This document shows positions 16,647 to 25,197 of a stretch of DNA of 64,000 bases, in pieces. The DNA comes from Elizabethkingia meningoseptica_A (lineage in GTDB: Bacteria; Bacteroidota; Bacteroidia; Flavobacteriales; Weeksellaceae), in assembly GCF_045762675.1 (NCBI RefSeq), contig NZ_JBJDLK010000005.1:354578-418577 (forward strand). The letters run 5' to 3'. Numbering within the stretch: position 1 is the first letter of the stretch; the number at the start of each line of letters is the position of its first letter. A program made the position numbers and the translations under genes. The notes beneath the pieces were generated by a model, which saw only the letters and a program-made list of their open reading frames with translations, was not told the origin of the DNA and did not search any database.

Positions 16647-18095
16647 TTAAAACTCTGCATTTTTAGGCGTTCTAGGGAAAGGAATTACATCTCTGATGTT
16701 GGTCATTCCTGTAACAAATAATACAAGTCTTTCCAATCCTAGTCCAAAACCTGAATGAGGTACAGATCCGAATTTACGGGTATCCATATACCACCATAAT
16801 TCTTCCTGATCTACATGCATGTCTTCCATTTTCTTTTTCAGCACTTCCAGTCTGTCTTCTCTCTCGGAACCTCCGATAATTTCTCCAATTCCAGGGAAAA
16901 GAACATCCATAGCCGCTACCGTTTTATTATCCTCGTTCAAACGCATATAGAATGCTTTGATCTCCGCAGGATAATCAAATAATACTACCGGACATTCAAA
17001 ATGTTTCTCCACAAGGAATCTTTCGTGCTCAGACTGAAGATCTGTTCCCCATTTTTCAATCGGGTACACAAATTTTCCTTTTTTATTTTCTTTAGAGTTC
17101 AGAAGGATTTCAATAGCTTCTGTATAGCTTACACGCTTAAATCTCTTCTTCACCACATTTTCCAGCTTTTCAATAAGACCTTCTTTTGCTCTTTCTTTTT
17201 CAGGCTTCTGCTTTTGCTCTTCTGCAAAACGCTTATCCAGAAATTCAAGATCATCCTTACAGTTATTCAATACATACTGAATAACATATTTAAGAAAATC
17301 CTCTGCAAGATCTATGTTATCTTCAAGGTTGTTAAATGCTACTTCAGGTTCCACCATCCAGAATTCCGCAAGGTGACGCGTTGTATTAGAGTTTTCTGCA
17401 CGGAATGTAGGCCCGAATGTATAAATACGCCCTAGTCCCATTGCTGCTGTTTCTCCTTCCAGCTGACCGGAAACCGTAAGGTTTGTTTTCTTACCAAAGA
17501 AATCCTGTGAATAATCGATAGCACCTTCTTCATTTCTCGGGATGTTATCCAGATCGAAGTTGGTTACCCCAAACATTTCACCCGCTCCTTCTGCATCGGC
17601 ACCCGTAATTACAGGTGTATTCATGTAAAAGAACTGTCTTTCGTTAAAGAAAGAGTGAATTGCAAAACTAACTGCATGGCGTACTCTGAAAACCGCTCCG
17701 AAAAGGTTGGTTCTGAATCTTAAGTGTGCCTGCTCACGGAGCTTCTCCAGACTGTGTTTCTTTGGCTGAAGAATAGTGTTCTGTAACTCCTCTGTTAAAT
17801 TATCTCCTAAAACAGTAATCTTTTTAGCAATAATTTCTATCGATTGTCCGGCTCCCTGGCTTTCTACAACTTCACCAACAATTTTCAATGAAGAAGCCGT
17901 ATTGATATTCTTGATGATATTCTCGTCAAAATTCTCAAAATCTACTACGATTTGCAGATTATTGATCGTTGAGCCATCGTTAAGGGCTATAAACCTGTTT
18001 GAACGGAATGCACGTACCCAACCGTACACGGTGATGTCGTGATGCAAGAACTTTTTGTAATTTCCTAAAACTTCTTTAATTGTCTGCTTATGCAT
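16647..18095 (-). CDS. asnS: Asparaginyl-tRNA synthetase
   Basis: Charges tRNA-Asn. The 482-residue class IIb synthetase has an N-terminal OB-fold anticodon-binding domain (residues about 15-115, beginning ITVYGWVRAFRSNRF). The catalytic domain has motif 2 (FRAENSNTTRHLAEFWMVEP) and motif 3 (GFGLGLERLVLFVTGM, 449-464). TRHLAEF and the absence of an AspRS GAD insert identify it as AsnRS rather than AspRS. Length agrees with bacterial AsnRS (about 465-480). A perfect -7 box lies 21 bases upstream of the start codon. Confidence 0.98.
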   Translation of the reverse strand: MHKQTIKEVLGNYKKFLHHDITVYGWVRAFRSNRFIALNDGSTINNLQIVVDFENFDENIIKNINTASSLKIVGEVVESQGAGQSIEIIAKKITVLGDNLTEELQNTILQPKKHSLEKLREQAHLRFRTNLFGAVFRVRHAVSFAIHSFFNERQFFYMNTPVITGADAEGAGEMFGVTNFDLDNIPRNEEGAIDYSQDFFGKKTNLTVSGQLEGETAAMGLGRIYTFGPTFRAENSNTTRHLAEFWMVEPEVAFNNLEDNIDLAEDFLKYVIQYVLNNCKDDLEFLDKRFAEEQKQKPEKERAKEGLIEKLENVVKKRFKRVSYTEAIEILLNSKENKKGKFVYPIEKWGTDLQSEHERFLVEKHFECPVVLFDYPAEIKAFYMRLNEDNKTVAAMDVLFPGIGEIIGGSEREDRLEVLKKKMEDMHVDQEELWWYMDTRKFGSVPHSGFGLGLERLVLFVTGMTNIRDVIPFPRTPKNAEF

Positions 18096-18115
18096 GATGT
18101 AAAAATTAACGCTTG

Positions 18116-18123
18116 CAAAGTTA
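18116..18123 (-). promoter_or_regulatory. Putative -7 promoter element (TAACTTTG) of asnS
   Basis: A perfect TAnnTTTG on the minus strand, 21 bases from the asnS start codon. Confidence 0.6.
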
Positions 18124-18148
18124 AGAAAATTATATAGTTCCGTAAACT

Positions 18149-18751
18149 TTAGCCGTTCAGATATATATTCTTTTTAACATCTTTTCCATTCCTTATTTTC
18201 CAGGCATGATAACAACTTGGGACATCATGCTGCCATTTGGGAAGTAATAACACAATAAGAATAACGTCAATATGGGAAATCAGCCCCAGAATAACCGCCA
18301 GATAAAAGGGAATACCTGCCTGCTGAAAGCCAATAAGAAACGTGAAGGCCACTAATAGACTTAAACCCCACATTTTGGATAAAAAGGCATGCGTACAGGT
18401 TTCTTTTCCAAACCTGGAGATACTGATCACATAACAAGATGCTTCCATCATAAAAATAAGAGCAATACTCTCCCAATGCTGTTGTATCAGCTCGGGATTC
18501 AGGAGATATGCTGCAAAACCTGTACAAAGCCAGAATATTAAATCTGTCTGACTATCAAGTCTTCTCAATTTCTCCGAAGAAACACCTGTTTTTCGGGCAA
18601 TAATTCCGTCAAAAATATCAGTAAAAAGCCCGATATACATGAATATCAATAACAGAATTCGGGAACGGCCTCCTTCCCAATAAGCGAGAAGCAGAATAAC
18701 CGGAGCCAGAATAAACCTGGTTGCAATTAGAATATAGGGTAGCTTTTTCAT
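18149..18751 (-). CDS. CDP-alcohol phosphatidyltransferase family protein
   Basis: A predicted integral-membrane enzyme that joins a CDP-activated lipid and an alcohol to make a phospholipid head group. The 200-residue protein has about five or six membrane helices. Its active-site motif is at residues 45-70, with Asp ligands D45, D48, D66 and D70, and D-G-x2-A-R at 48-53. The Gly normally nine residues after the Arg is Leu62, a departure from the D-G-x2-A-R-x8-G-x3-D-x3-D consensus. It overlaps the preceding repeat-protein gene by 4 bases (ATGA). It could be a phosphatidylglycerophosphate or cardiolipin-type synthase, but the acceptor alcohol is unknown. Confidence 0.85.
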   Translation of the reverse strand: MKKLPYILIATRFILAPVILLLAYWEGGRSRILLLIFMYIGLFTDIFDGIIARKTGVSSEKLRRLDSQTDLIFWLCTGFAAYLLNPELIQQHWESIALIFMMEASCYVISISRFGKETCTHAFLSKMWGLSLLVAFTFLIGFQQAGIPFYLAVILGLISHIDVILIVLLLPKWQHDVPSCYHAWKIRNGKDVKKNIYLNG

Positions 18752-19419
18752 GATTGTGTTTTTTTGAAATTCCAGTTGATTACAGGAAAGCCTCTTCTTT
18801 CATTTCTGTTCCAGAGTCCAATCTGGAAATTTTTACCGCTTTTATTTTTGTTGTACAGCCCAATTTGAAGCCCTTTCATATTCTCGGAATTATTCACAAG
18901 ACCAATTTGAACGCCTTTAAATTCCTTAATACCATTGGAAGCACTAATTACAACGCCACTACCCCGTTCTGCATAGTTTCCCAGTCCTCCTATAAAAAAA
19001 CCATTTTCTTCCTCCACTACATTCCAAATCCCCGTTAAAGAAATCCCATTCATTTTATTTCCATAATTGTACAATGAAATATTAAGTCCGTTATGACTGT
19101 TGTTTCTTAAAAATCCGGCGGCAGAAATATTCAATCCGTTGTATTGTAAGATGTCACTGTCATTATGGGTTTTAGAAGGATCATAAAACATCCAGAAAAC
19201 AATACCCAGTGGATTAGCATCTATATTTAGTCCATTAATGGTCTTTTTTGTAGTAATTGGAGAAAATATATTGTCCATCCCAATACCAATTGCTAATCCG
19301 TTTACTTTTTGTATTTTTTTGGAAAGCGGCGTAATTGCAATTATTCTTGTACTGTCTTTACTTTGTCCAAATACCATTGAAACATAAAACAGTAATAATA
19401 AAAAAAGTCTCGTTTTCAT
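18748..19419 (-). CDS. LA_2272-type surface-repeat protein
   Basis: A probable exported beta-repeat protein of unknown function. The 223 residues comprise a signal peptide (1-18, ending VFGQ), a linker, and an array of strand-turn repeats of about 20-22 residues with GLNIS, GLQIGLYN and NFQIGLWNRN consensus units (residues about 85-215). These match the LA_2272/LA_2273 surface-repeat family known from Leptospira and Bacteroidota. The repeats may form a beta-solenoid or small barrel. Its stop codon overlaps the start of the phosphatidyltransferase gene, so the two are co-translated. Confidence 0.8.
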   Translation of the reverse strand: MKTRLFLLLLFYVSMVFGQSKDSTRIIAITPLSKKIQKVNGLAIGIGMDNIFSPITTKKTINGLNIDANPLGIVFWMFYDPSKTHNDSDILQYNGLNISAAGFLRNNSHNGLNISLYNYGNKMNGISLTGIWNVVEEENGFFIGGLGNYAERGSGVVISASNGIKEFKGVQIGLVNNSENMKGLQIGLYNKNKSGKNFQIGLWNRNERRGFPVINWNFKKTQS

Positions 19420-19500
19420 AAGTATAAAATTTTAAATTATGCTTCAAAGCTACCTGCGAAAGCCGGCATTCTAAATGTGAAAAAGCATTAATAATTTTTA

Positions 19501-19508
19501 TACATTTG
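19501..19508 (+). promoter_or_regulatory. Putative -7 promoter element (TACATTTG) of the HTH gene
   Basis: A perfect TAnnTTTG 15 bases upstream of the HTH-protein start codon. Confidence 0.6.
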
Positions 19509-19523
19509 TGAAAATCGCAAAAG

Positions 19524-20462
19524 ATGTATCAGGAATTTTTACTTAATGAGATCCGTAAAAAGATTGGAGCTCAGTCTTTGAATGATGAAATTGCCAATAT
19601 CCTTAATATCAGCTATGATGCAGCACACAGAAGATCTTCGATGAAAGCAAAATTCAGCTTTGATGAAGCACTGGAACTTGCAAAACATTATCAGATTTCG
19701 TTGGATCAGTTTGTCGGGGCAGAGCATCAACTTGTTGTAAAGCGCACCCAGCCGGTAAAGACTCCTGAGGATCTGCTCCACTATTTTGAAAACTCCCTTA
19801 AAATCCTGAATGTCTTTCAGCAGAATAAAAATTCACACGTTTATTATTCAGCTAAAGATATTCCCTTCTTTTACACTATATCAAATTCTGTTTTATCCCG
19901 ATTCAAGTTTTATGTCTGGATGAACTTACTAAATCAGGACAAGTTTTTAAATCCATTCGATGAATTCAACCTCAGTTATCACAGCAGTAACAATGAAGGT
20001 TTAAGAGATTTTTATACACAACAGAACGTTGTGGAAATCTGGAATGAAACAACCATAAACAGTATACTTCAGCAGGTATCTTTTTATCATGAAATAAAAA
20101 TGCTGAATACTGAAACAACTATCAAAATTCTGGATGAAGTAAAACAGCTTATTACAGAAATTGAAAGAAAAACACTGGAAAATCAGAATTTCCAGATCTA
20201 TGTGAATGACCTTGTGATATTAAATAACAGCATACTGGTGGAGAACGGGGAACAAAGTTCCTACTTTCTTCCCTTTAACATGTTTGGTTATATGATGACA
20301 AATGATCATGCTGTTTGCACTGAAACTCTTAGTTATTTTGAGCATCAGATTAAAAATTCAAAATCACTGAACACTTCAGGTAACAGAGACAGAAAAGCAT
20401 TCTTTAATGCGATGCTGGAAAAAACAGAAAGATCAAAAGAAATAATAAAACTGAGAAGTTAA
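19524..20462 (+). CDS. Helix-turn-helix protein with a long alpha-helical effector region
   Basis: A predicted DNA-binding regulator. The 312-residue protein begins with a Cro/BetR-like HTH (residues about 15-60: LNDEIANILNISYDAAHRRS and FSFDEALELAKHYQISLDQF). About 230 residues follow that are mostly helical, with no known enzyme or ligand-binding motif seen. Similar HTH proteins with anonymous C-terminal halves occur across Flavobacteriia. It has its own -7 box. Directly downstream lies the array of three 210-bp repeats. There is no evidence linking the two, but it is the only regulator next to the array. Confidence 0.75.
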   Translation: MYQEFLLNEIRKKIGAQSLNDEIANILNISYDAAHRRSSMKAKFSFDEALELAKHYQISLDQFVGAEHQLVVKRTQPVKTPEDLLHYFENSLKILNVFQQNKNSHVYYSAKDIPFFYTISNSVLSRFKFYVWMNLLNQDKFLNPFDEFNLSYHSSNNEGLRDFYTQQNVVEIWNETTINSILQQVSFYHEIKMLNTETTIKILDEVKQLITEIERKTLENQNFQIYVNDLVILNNSILVENGEQSSYFLPFNMFGYMMTNDHAVCTETLSYFEHQIKNSKSLNTSGNRDRKAFFNAMLEKTERSKEIIKLRS

Positions 20463-21179
20463 GAGGAGCAGTTTAGCTGACATTGCTAACTCAGCTCATT
20501 ATTGAAAATGATAATATTAACCATTAAGGCATTTATCACATTAAGTATAATACCCTCAGCCATAATTGCCTTAACTTCTTAATGGTAAAGCTTGATAACC
20601 TTAATCGTTTAGATGCATAAGGCATGATAAAAACACCAATAAAAAAGGGAGAATCCTGCTTATATGTACTTTTGTAAGCTCTTATAAGAAATCTGGGAAA
20701 GCTAACTTAAGCATTAAAAACTTTTGTGACTTTTGTGGTTAAATAGAGGTATTTAAGTAAGTTCGTTCAAACTTAATTGTCTTAAATTCTTAATGGTAAA
20801 GCCTTATAAACTTAATCGTTCAGATACCCAAGGACATGACAAAAAGCACCAATAAAAAGGGAGGATCCTGTTTATATCTACTTTTGTAAGCTCTGATAAG
20901 AAACTGAAAGGTTAACTTAAGCAATAAAACTTTTGTGAATTTTGCGGTTAAACTAAAAGTATTTAAATAAGTTCGTTCAAACTTAATTGTCTTAAATTCT
21001 TAATGGCAAAGCTTTATAAGCTTAATCGTTCAAATGCCTAAGGCCATGACAAAAAGCAACAATAAAAAGAGAGGATCCTGCTTATATGTACTTTTGTAAG
21101 CTCTGATAAGAAACTGAAAGGTTCACTTAAGCAATAAAAACTTTTGTGACTTTTATGGTTAAAACCTAAAACGGGAAAT
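20463..21179. other. 717-base gene-free region containing the 210-bp array
   Basis: Apart from the tandem array, the first about 115 bases are AT-rich with no recognised element. No coding frame, tRNA or transposase remnant was seen. The region separates the HTH gene (plus) from rimM (minus), whose stop codons face each other. Confidence 0.7.
20580..21170. repeat. Three tandem copies of a 210-bp non-coding repeat
   Basis: Direct repeats begin at 20580, 20791 and 21001 with TAATGGTAAAGC-type sequence; the spacing is 211 and 210 bases and the third copy is cut short at about 21170. Shared blocks in each unit are CTTAATCGTT, AAGG-CATGA-AAAA, AATAAAAA-GGGA, ATCCTGCTTATATGTACTTTTG, TAAGCTC, AACTTAAGCA and TTTTGTGA-TTTTG-GGTTAAA. 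Copies differ by point changes and small indels, mostly 80-90 percent alike by eye. No open frame spans a unit. Each unit carries a TACTTTTG (TAnnTTTG) word on the plus strand. The array fills the gap between the HTH gene and the end of rimM. Confidence 0.9.
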
Positions 21180-21722
21180 TTATTCGTCCTTTTTAGAAGA
21201 GGTTGTAAATACATCCAGTAAACCATCCGGTAACTGCATCGTAATTACTTTTGCCTCACGGTCAACATCCAGAATCCAGTCCTTAATCATAGGCACTACT
21301 ATTTCTTTTTCATTAAGAACAAGAATAAAATAATGTTGTGCAGTCTGATCATTTACCGAACGGATAAGACCAAAAGAAACTCCCTCAGTATCCTTAATTT
21401 CATATCCTACTACTTCATGGTAGTAAAACTGCTTTCCGGATAATTCAGGTAATGTAGAAAGAGGCTGGTAAACACTTTTTCCAATGATCTGGTCAATAAG
21501 TGTTTCATTTGAATTTTTGAACAGAATGTTCAGGGCATCTCCTTTGCTCCATGAAATTTTTTCAACAAAAAACGGAACCAATAGCCCATTGATTTCAATG
21601 AACATTGATTCCATTTTACTGTAAAATTCGGGTTGGTCGGTATCCATTTTCAGAATAACATTGCCCGAAAGGCCATGTCTGCGAGTAATTACACCAAGAA
21701 AATAACAATCCTCTTTACGCAT
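21180..21722 (-). CDS. rimM: 16S rRNA processing protein RimM
   Basis: Assists maturation of the 30S subunit head and binds ribosomal protein S19. The 180-residue protein has the N-terminal RimM barrel (YFLGVITRRHGLSGNVILKM, residues 7-26) and a C-terminal PRC-barrel (YYHEVVGYEIKDTEGVSFGL and IVVPMIKDWILDVD). It follows rpsP by 15 bases, the usual rpsP-rimM pairing. trmD and rplS, which often follow in other phyla, are not here; the repeat array lies downstream instead. Confidence 0.95.
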   Translation of the reverse strand: MRKEDCYFLGVITRRHGLSGNVILKMDTDQPEFYSKMESMFIEINGLLVPFFVEKISWSKGDALNILFKNSNETLIDQIIGKSVYQPLSTLPELSGKQFYYHEVVGYEIKDTEGVSFGLIRSVNDQTAQHYFILVLNEKEIVVPMIKDWILDVDREAKVITMQLPDGLLDVFTTSSKKDE

Positions 21723-21737
21723 CAGGCAAATTTTGTA

Positions 21738-22298
21738 TTAAGCTTCAGTATTTTCTTCAGAAGCTTCAGCAGCAGGAGTTTCCTCAGTTGCTTCTTCAGC
21801 AGCCGGTTCTGCGTTAGCAGCTTCCTCAGCAGCTTTAGCATCAGCATCAGCTTGTGCAGCTGCAGCGATTCTAGCTTCGTTTACTTTAGCTTCAGCTTCT
21901 AGAGCTGCTTTTTTAGCATCCGTTTTAGCTTGTGCCAATCCTTCTACTTTACCTTGTACCTTAGAGTCTTTAGCTTCTAACCAAGCGTTGAATCTTTTTT
22001 CAGCTTCAGCTTCGTCGAAAGCACCTTTAGCTACACCACCTTGAAGGTGTTTTTTGTAAAGAGCACCTTTGTAAGAAAGAATAGCTCTTGCAGTATCAGT
22101 TGGTTGTGCACCATTGTTTAACCACTTAACAGCAGAATCAACATTTAAGTCGATAGTTGCAGGGTTAGTGATTGGGTTGTAAGTTCCTAGTTTTTCGATG
22201 AATCTACCATCTCTTCTTGCTCTAGAATCTGCTACAACAATGTGGAAAAAAGGTTTTCCTTTTTTACCGTGTCTTTGTAATCTAATTTTTACTGACAT
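21738..22298 (-). CDS. rpsP: Ribosomal protein S16 with long Ala/Glu-rich tail
   Basis: A component of the 30S subunit. Residues 1 to about 85 form the S16 core (MSVKIRLQRHGKKGKPFFHI, VVADSRARRDGRFIEKLGTY). About 100 more residues follow, rich in Ala, Glu, Lys and Asp and predicted helical or disordered, ending AEASEENTEA. E. coli S16 is 82 residues; long tails are known in Bacteroidota S16. The gene heads the rpsP-rimM operon, with a perfect TATCTTTG box 46 bases upstream. Confidence 0.97.
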   Translation of the reverse strand: MSVKIRLQRHGKKGKPFFHIVVADSRARRDGRFIEKLGTYNPITNPATIDLNVDSAVKWLNNGAQPTDTARAILSYKGALYKKHLQGGVAKGAFDEAEAEKRFNAWLEAKDSKVQGKVEGLAQAKTDAKKAALEAEAKVNEARIAAAAQADADAKAAEEAANAEPAAEEATEETPAAEASEENTEA

Positions 22299-22343
22299 AA
22301 ATAATTAATTTTGAGGGAACTCGTCCCGGTTAATTTTAAGATG

Positions 22344-22351
22344 CAAAGATA
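22344..22351 (-). promoter_or_regulatory. Putative -7 promoter element (TATCTTTG) of rpsP-rimM
   Basis: A perfect TAnnTTTG on the minus strand, 46 bases upstream of the rpsP start codon. Confidence 0.6.
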
Positions 22352-22487
22352 ATATTTTTTCCTGATATAAAAGAGCTTTTATTTTAAATACATAGAAATA
22401 ACAAAGATTTTAATTTTAATACTGGGTGTTTTTTAGGAGACTCCTCAATAAAAGGTATCAGAGAGATTTTAATCCCTTCCATTTATT

Positions 22488-22937
22488 TTAAAAAATTTCT
22501 TCAATTCGTTGATGAATCCCGTTAAGTATAAACTCATCCCCCACTGTTTTTCCCATCATCATTCTCGCCATAGGACTTTCTTCAGAAATCGCATACATCC
22601 TGTCCCCTTCAAAGAAAAACTCACCCAGAGAAACAGATATATAAAATCTGGCTTTATTGGTGATGACTAAAGATCCCAGCTGAATAACAGACATTTCAGA
22701 GTTGAGGACACGCACCATCCCGTTCTGTAGTTTATGAAGCTCTGCCAATTGCTTCTGCATCTGGTAAATTTCTTCATGAGCTTCTTCCCTTACACTATCG
22801 TATTTTGGTGTTTTTTTTATGTCTTTACTTGCTTCTTTTGTAAAATGAAGAAACTTTTCCAGTGTCTGGATTTTTTCAGCAATAATGCTTTTCACATAGT
22901 CCCGAATGTCTTTTTTTTCGTAAACGGTCTTCTTCAT
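22488..22937 (-). CDS. GreA/GreB-like transcription elongation factor
   Basis: Probably binds RNA polymerase in the secondary channel. The 149-residue protein has an N-terminal helical hairpin (residues about 20-80: EKIQTLEKFLHFTKEA, HEEIYQMQKQLAELHKLQNG). The C-terminal GreA/B-type beta domain has YAISEESPMARMMMGKTVGD and EFILNGIHQRIEEI. The acidic tip pair of canonical GreA is not obvious, so it may be a Rnk/Gfh-type regulator rather than a cleavage factor. Homologues are sometimes labelled 3-oxoacyl-ACP synthase, which the sequence does not support. It is separated from the ABC transporter gene by about 100 bases. Confidence 0.75.
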   Translation of the reverse strand: MKKTVYEKKDIRDYVKSIIAEKIQTLEKFLHFTKEASKDIKKTPKYDSVREEAHEEIYQMQKQLAELHKLQNGMVRVLNSEMSVIQLGSLVITNKARFYISVSLGEFFFEGDRMYAISEESPMARMMMGKTVGDEFILNGIHQRIEEIF

Positions 22938-23041
22938 ACGTCCAAATCTTTCTTAAAGATAATCAATTCATCTTATGTATGCGACAAAAGATACCATTGA
23001 TCATTAATAAACCGATAGTTGACCACGAGGTTATCACATTC

Positions 23042-24808
23042 TTATATGGCAACATCTTCATCCTCATCATTTCTGTGAAGCTGCGCTTTATATAGTGTTG
23101 CATAGTAACCATCCCGTTCAAGTAGTTCCTCATGACGCCCTTCTTCAACGATCCGCCCCTGATCCATGACAATAATTTTATCCGCATTTACAATTGTGGA
23201 AAGTCGGTGGGCAATAATAATAGAGGTTCTGTTTCTGGTAATCTTTTCTGTAGCCTTCTGAATAAGTTTTTCAGATTCATGGTCAATAGAAGATGTTGCT
23301 TCATCCAGAATAAGAATACTTGGATTGGTAAGATATGCTCGCAGGAATGATAACAACTGACGCTGCCCTAATGAGATAGAAGATCCTCTCTCACTCACTA
23401 CATAATCGTATCCGCCCGGAAGCCTTTCAATAAATTCATCCACTTCAATTTCCTGAGCTGCCTGTTTGATCCTTTCCAGAGGAATATCATCCCCCAGTGT
23501 CAGGTTTTCATAAATAGAACCATGGAATAAGAATACATCCTGCAATACAACACCGATATGGTTCCGTAAATGATGAAGTTCATAATCCCGGAGATCGATA
23601 TCATCTAACAAAATCTTTCCGGAATTAATATCATAGAATCGGGTGATCAGCGTAATAATAGTAGATTTTCCGGCTCCGGTAGCACCTACAATAGCAACAG
23701 ACTGTCCCGGTTCAACTTTAAAGCTGATACCTTTAAGGACTTCCTGTTTCTCATCATAAGAGAAATGTACCTTCTGGAACTCAATTTTTCCGTCAACTTT
23801 TTCTTTCGTTACAGTACCTTTATTAGGCATTGCGTTATCTTCATCCATAATGCCCAATACACGTTCTGCCCCAACCAGACCTCTCTGGATATTGTTAAAA
23901 CGGTCAGCGATCTGACGCAGCGGACGAATCAGCATACTAATAAACTGAATAAATGCGATAACATCCCCCGGACTCGCATCACTACTGGTTAATGCATTAT
24001 AACCTGCATAGAAAAGGATCAGACCAATGGATACCGAAGAGATAAGTTCTACTACCGGAAAGAACAGTGAGAAAAAGAAAACGGTACGTAAAAGTGCACC
24101 TTTCAGCTGTTTGTTTATATCATCAAACTTTTCATATTCTGCTTTCTGGCGGTTAAAAACCTGTATCAATGACATTCCGGCAAGCCTTTCCTGTACAAAA
24201 CTATTTTGGGTTGATGTCCATGTTCTTTCATCGCCAAAAGCCTTTTTCAGTTTCTTCTGAAAGAACCTCGTGATGATAAGCATAATTGGCAATATAGCCA
24301 GTGCTATAAAACTCAGCTGAACATTTACCTTAAACATGGCAACCAGTACCAGTACAACCCGCAGCACATCACCAAACACCATTAAGAAACCATCGGTATA
24401 AACGGTAGCGATGGTTTCCACATCCCCCACAGCACGTGTTACCAGATTCCCGATAGCCGTTTTATCAAAAAACGAGGTTTTAAAGTAAATAAGCTTGCGG
24501 TACAAACGTTCACGGATATCACGGATTACATTCTGTGAGATATAATTGGACAGATATACCAGTCCGAAGTTCAATATTGTTTCTGCTACAACCAGACCTA
24601 TCAGAATATAAACATCATGCACCAGCAAATCGAAATTTTTCTCTTTGATAATGTCATTATCTACTACATCCTTGGTAAGTATCGGTCGGTATGTTCCAAC
24701 CAATGCCAGAACAATAGATATAATAAACGCAGAAATAAACCACCCGCGGAATTTCATTCCGATACTAAAAAGTCTGGCGACTATATTTCCTGTACTTAAT
24801 TTTTTCAT
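23042..24808 (-). CDS. ABC exporter, fused membrane and ATPase domains
   Basis: A half-transporter exporting lipid, drug or peptide across the inner membrane as a dimer. The 588-residue protein has six membrane helices (about 20-315, type I exporter fold) followed by the nucleotide-binding domain. The latter has Walker A GATGAGKST (375-383), signature ISLGQ (478-482, where LSGGQ is usual), Walker B ILILDE (498-503) and the H-loop His534. MsbA/LmrA-like by layout. It lies 26 bases downstream of a small membrane-protein gene and truA, and probably forms an operon with them. Substrate unknown. Confidence 0.93.
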   Translation of the reverse strand: MKKLSTGNIVARLFSIGMKFRGWFISAFIISIVLALVGTYRPILTKDVVDNDIIKEKNFDLLVHDVYILIGLVVAETILNFGLVYLSNYISQNVIRDIRERLYRKLIYFKTSFFDKTAIGNLVTRAVGDVETIATVYTDGFLMVFGDVLRVVLVLVAMFKVNVQLSFIALAILPIMLIITRFFQKKLKKAFGDERTWTSTQNSFVQERLAGMSLIQVFNRQKAEYEKFDDINKQLKGALLRTVFFFSLFFPVVELISSVSIGLILFYAGYNALTSSDASPGDVIAFIQFISMLIRPLRQIADRFNNIQRGLVGAERVLGIMDEDNAMPNKGTVTKEKVDGKIEFQKVHFSYDEKQEVLKGISFKVEPGQSVAIVGATGAGKSTIITLITRFYDINSGKILLDDIDLRDYELHHLRNHIGVVLQDVFLFHGSIYENLTLGDDIPLERIKQAAQEIEVDEFIERLPGGYDYVVSERGSSISLGQRQLLSFLRAYLTNPSILILDEATSSIDHESEKLIQKATEKITRNRTSIIIAHRLSTIVNADKIIVMDQGRIVEEGRHEELLERDGYYATLYKAQLHRNDEDEDVAI

Positions 24809-24834
24809 ATGTCTTACCTTATTATAAGGCTTTA

Positions 24835-25182
24835 TTATTCAAATTCTTTCTTTCCGATCAGGTCTATTTCAATAGAAGGCTGTGCCTGTGCTTCATTCAT
24901 CAGTTTCTGTTCAATTACCTTATGAACCCCCTTCAATGTAAGTCCGGCTACTGCCCATCCAAATATGTTAAACGGTGTAATCCCAATAAATGAACTTTCC
25001 TCTTCCAGTTCACCAGGATATACAATAGCCAGATAGGCACCATATATTCCACCCAGCACCATTTGTATGATCATAAAAATCGCCATTCCCAGAACCCCGT
25101 ATTGCCATCTTACTCTGGAATATTTTTTTGCCAGATTTGCATAGTAACGATAAGTAAGTATCAACAGTAAAAGTCCAATCAT
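24835..25182 (-). CDS. Small membrane protein of unknown function
   Basis: A 115-residue protein with an N-terminal membrane helix (2-13), basic residues, a second helix (about 28-52: GVLGMAIFMIIQMVLGGIYG) and a third weak one (about 68-82: FNIFGWAVAGLTL). A cytosolic-looking tail ends EIDLIGKKEFE. It does not match a family I can name. It sits between truA (15 bases upstream) and the ABC exporter (26 bases downstream) on the same strand. It may be an accessory of the exporter, an inference from position only. Confidence 0.75.
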   Translation of the reverse strand: MIGLLLLILTYRYYANLAKKYSRVRWQYGVLGMAIFMIIQMVLGGIYGAYLAIVYPGELEEESSFIGITPFNIFGWAVAGLTLKGVHKVIEQKLMNEAQAQPSIEIDLIGKKEFE

Positions 25183-25197
25183 AGTAATTATTTCCCT

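Noticed and set aside
17001..17435. A 144-codon plus-strand frame
   Set aside because: Antisense shadow of asnS; composition rich in Phe, Lys and Cys and no start context.
20580..21170. CRISPR array
   Set aside because: The repeat unit is 210 bp, contiguous and without spacers of unique sequence; no cas gene is present.
22963..23187. A 74-codon minus-strand frame
   Set aside because: Overlaps the 3' end of the ABC exporter gene in another frame and has no family similarity.
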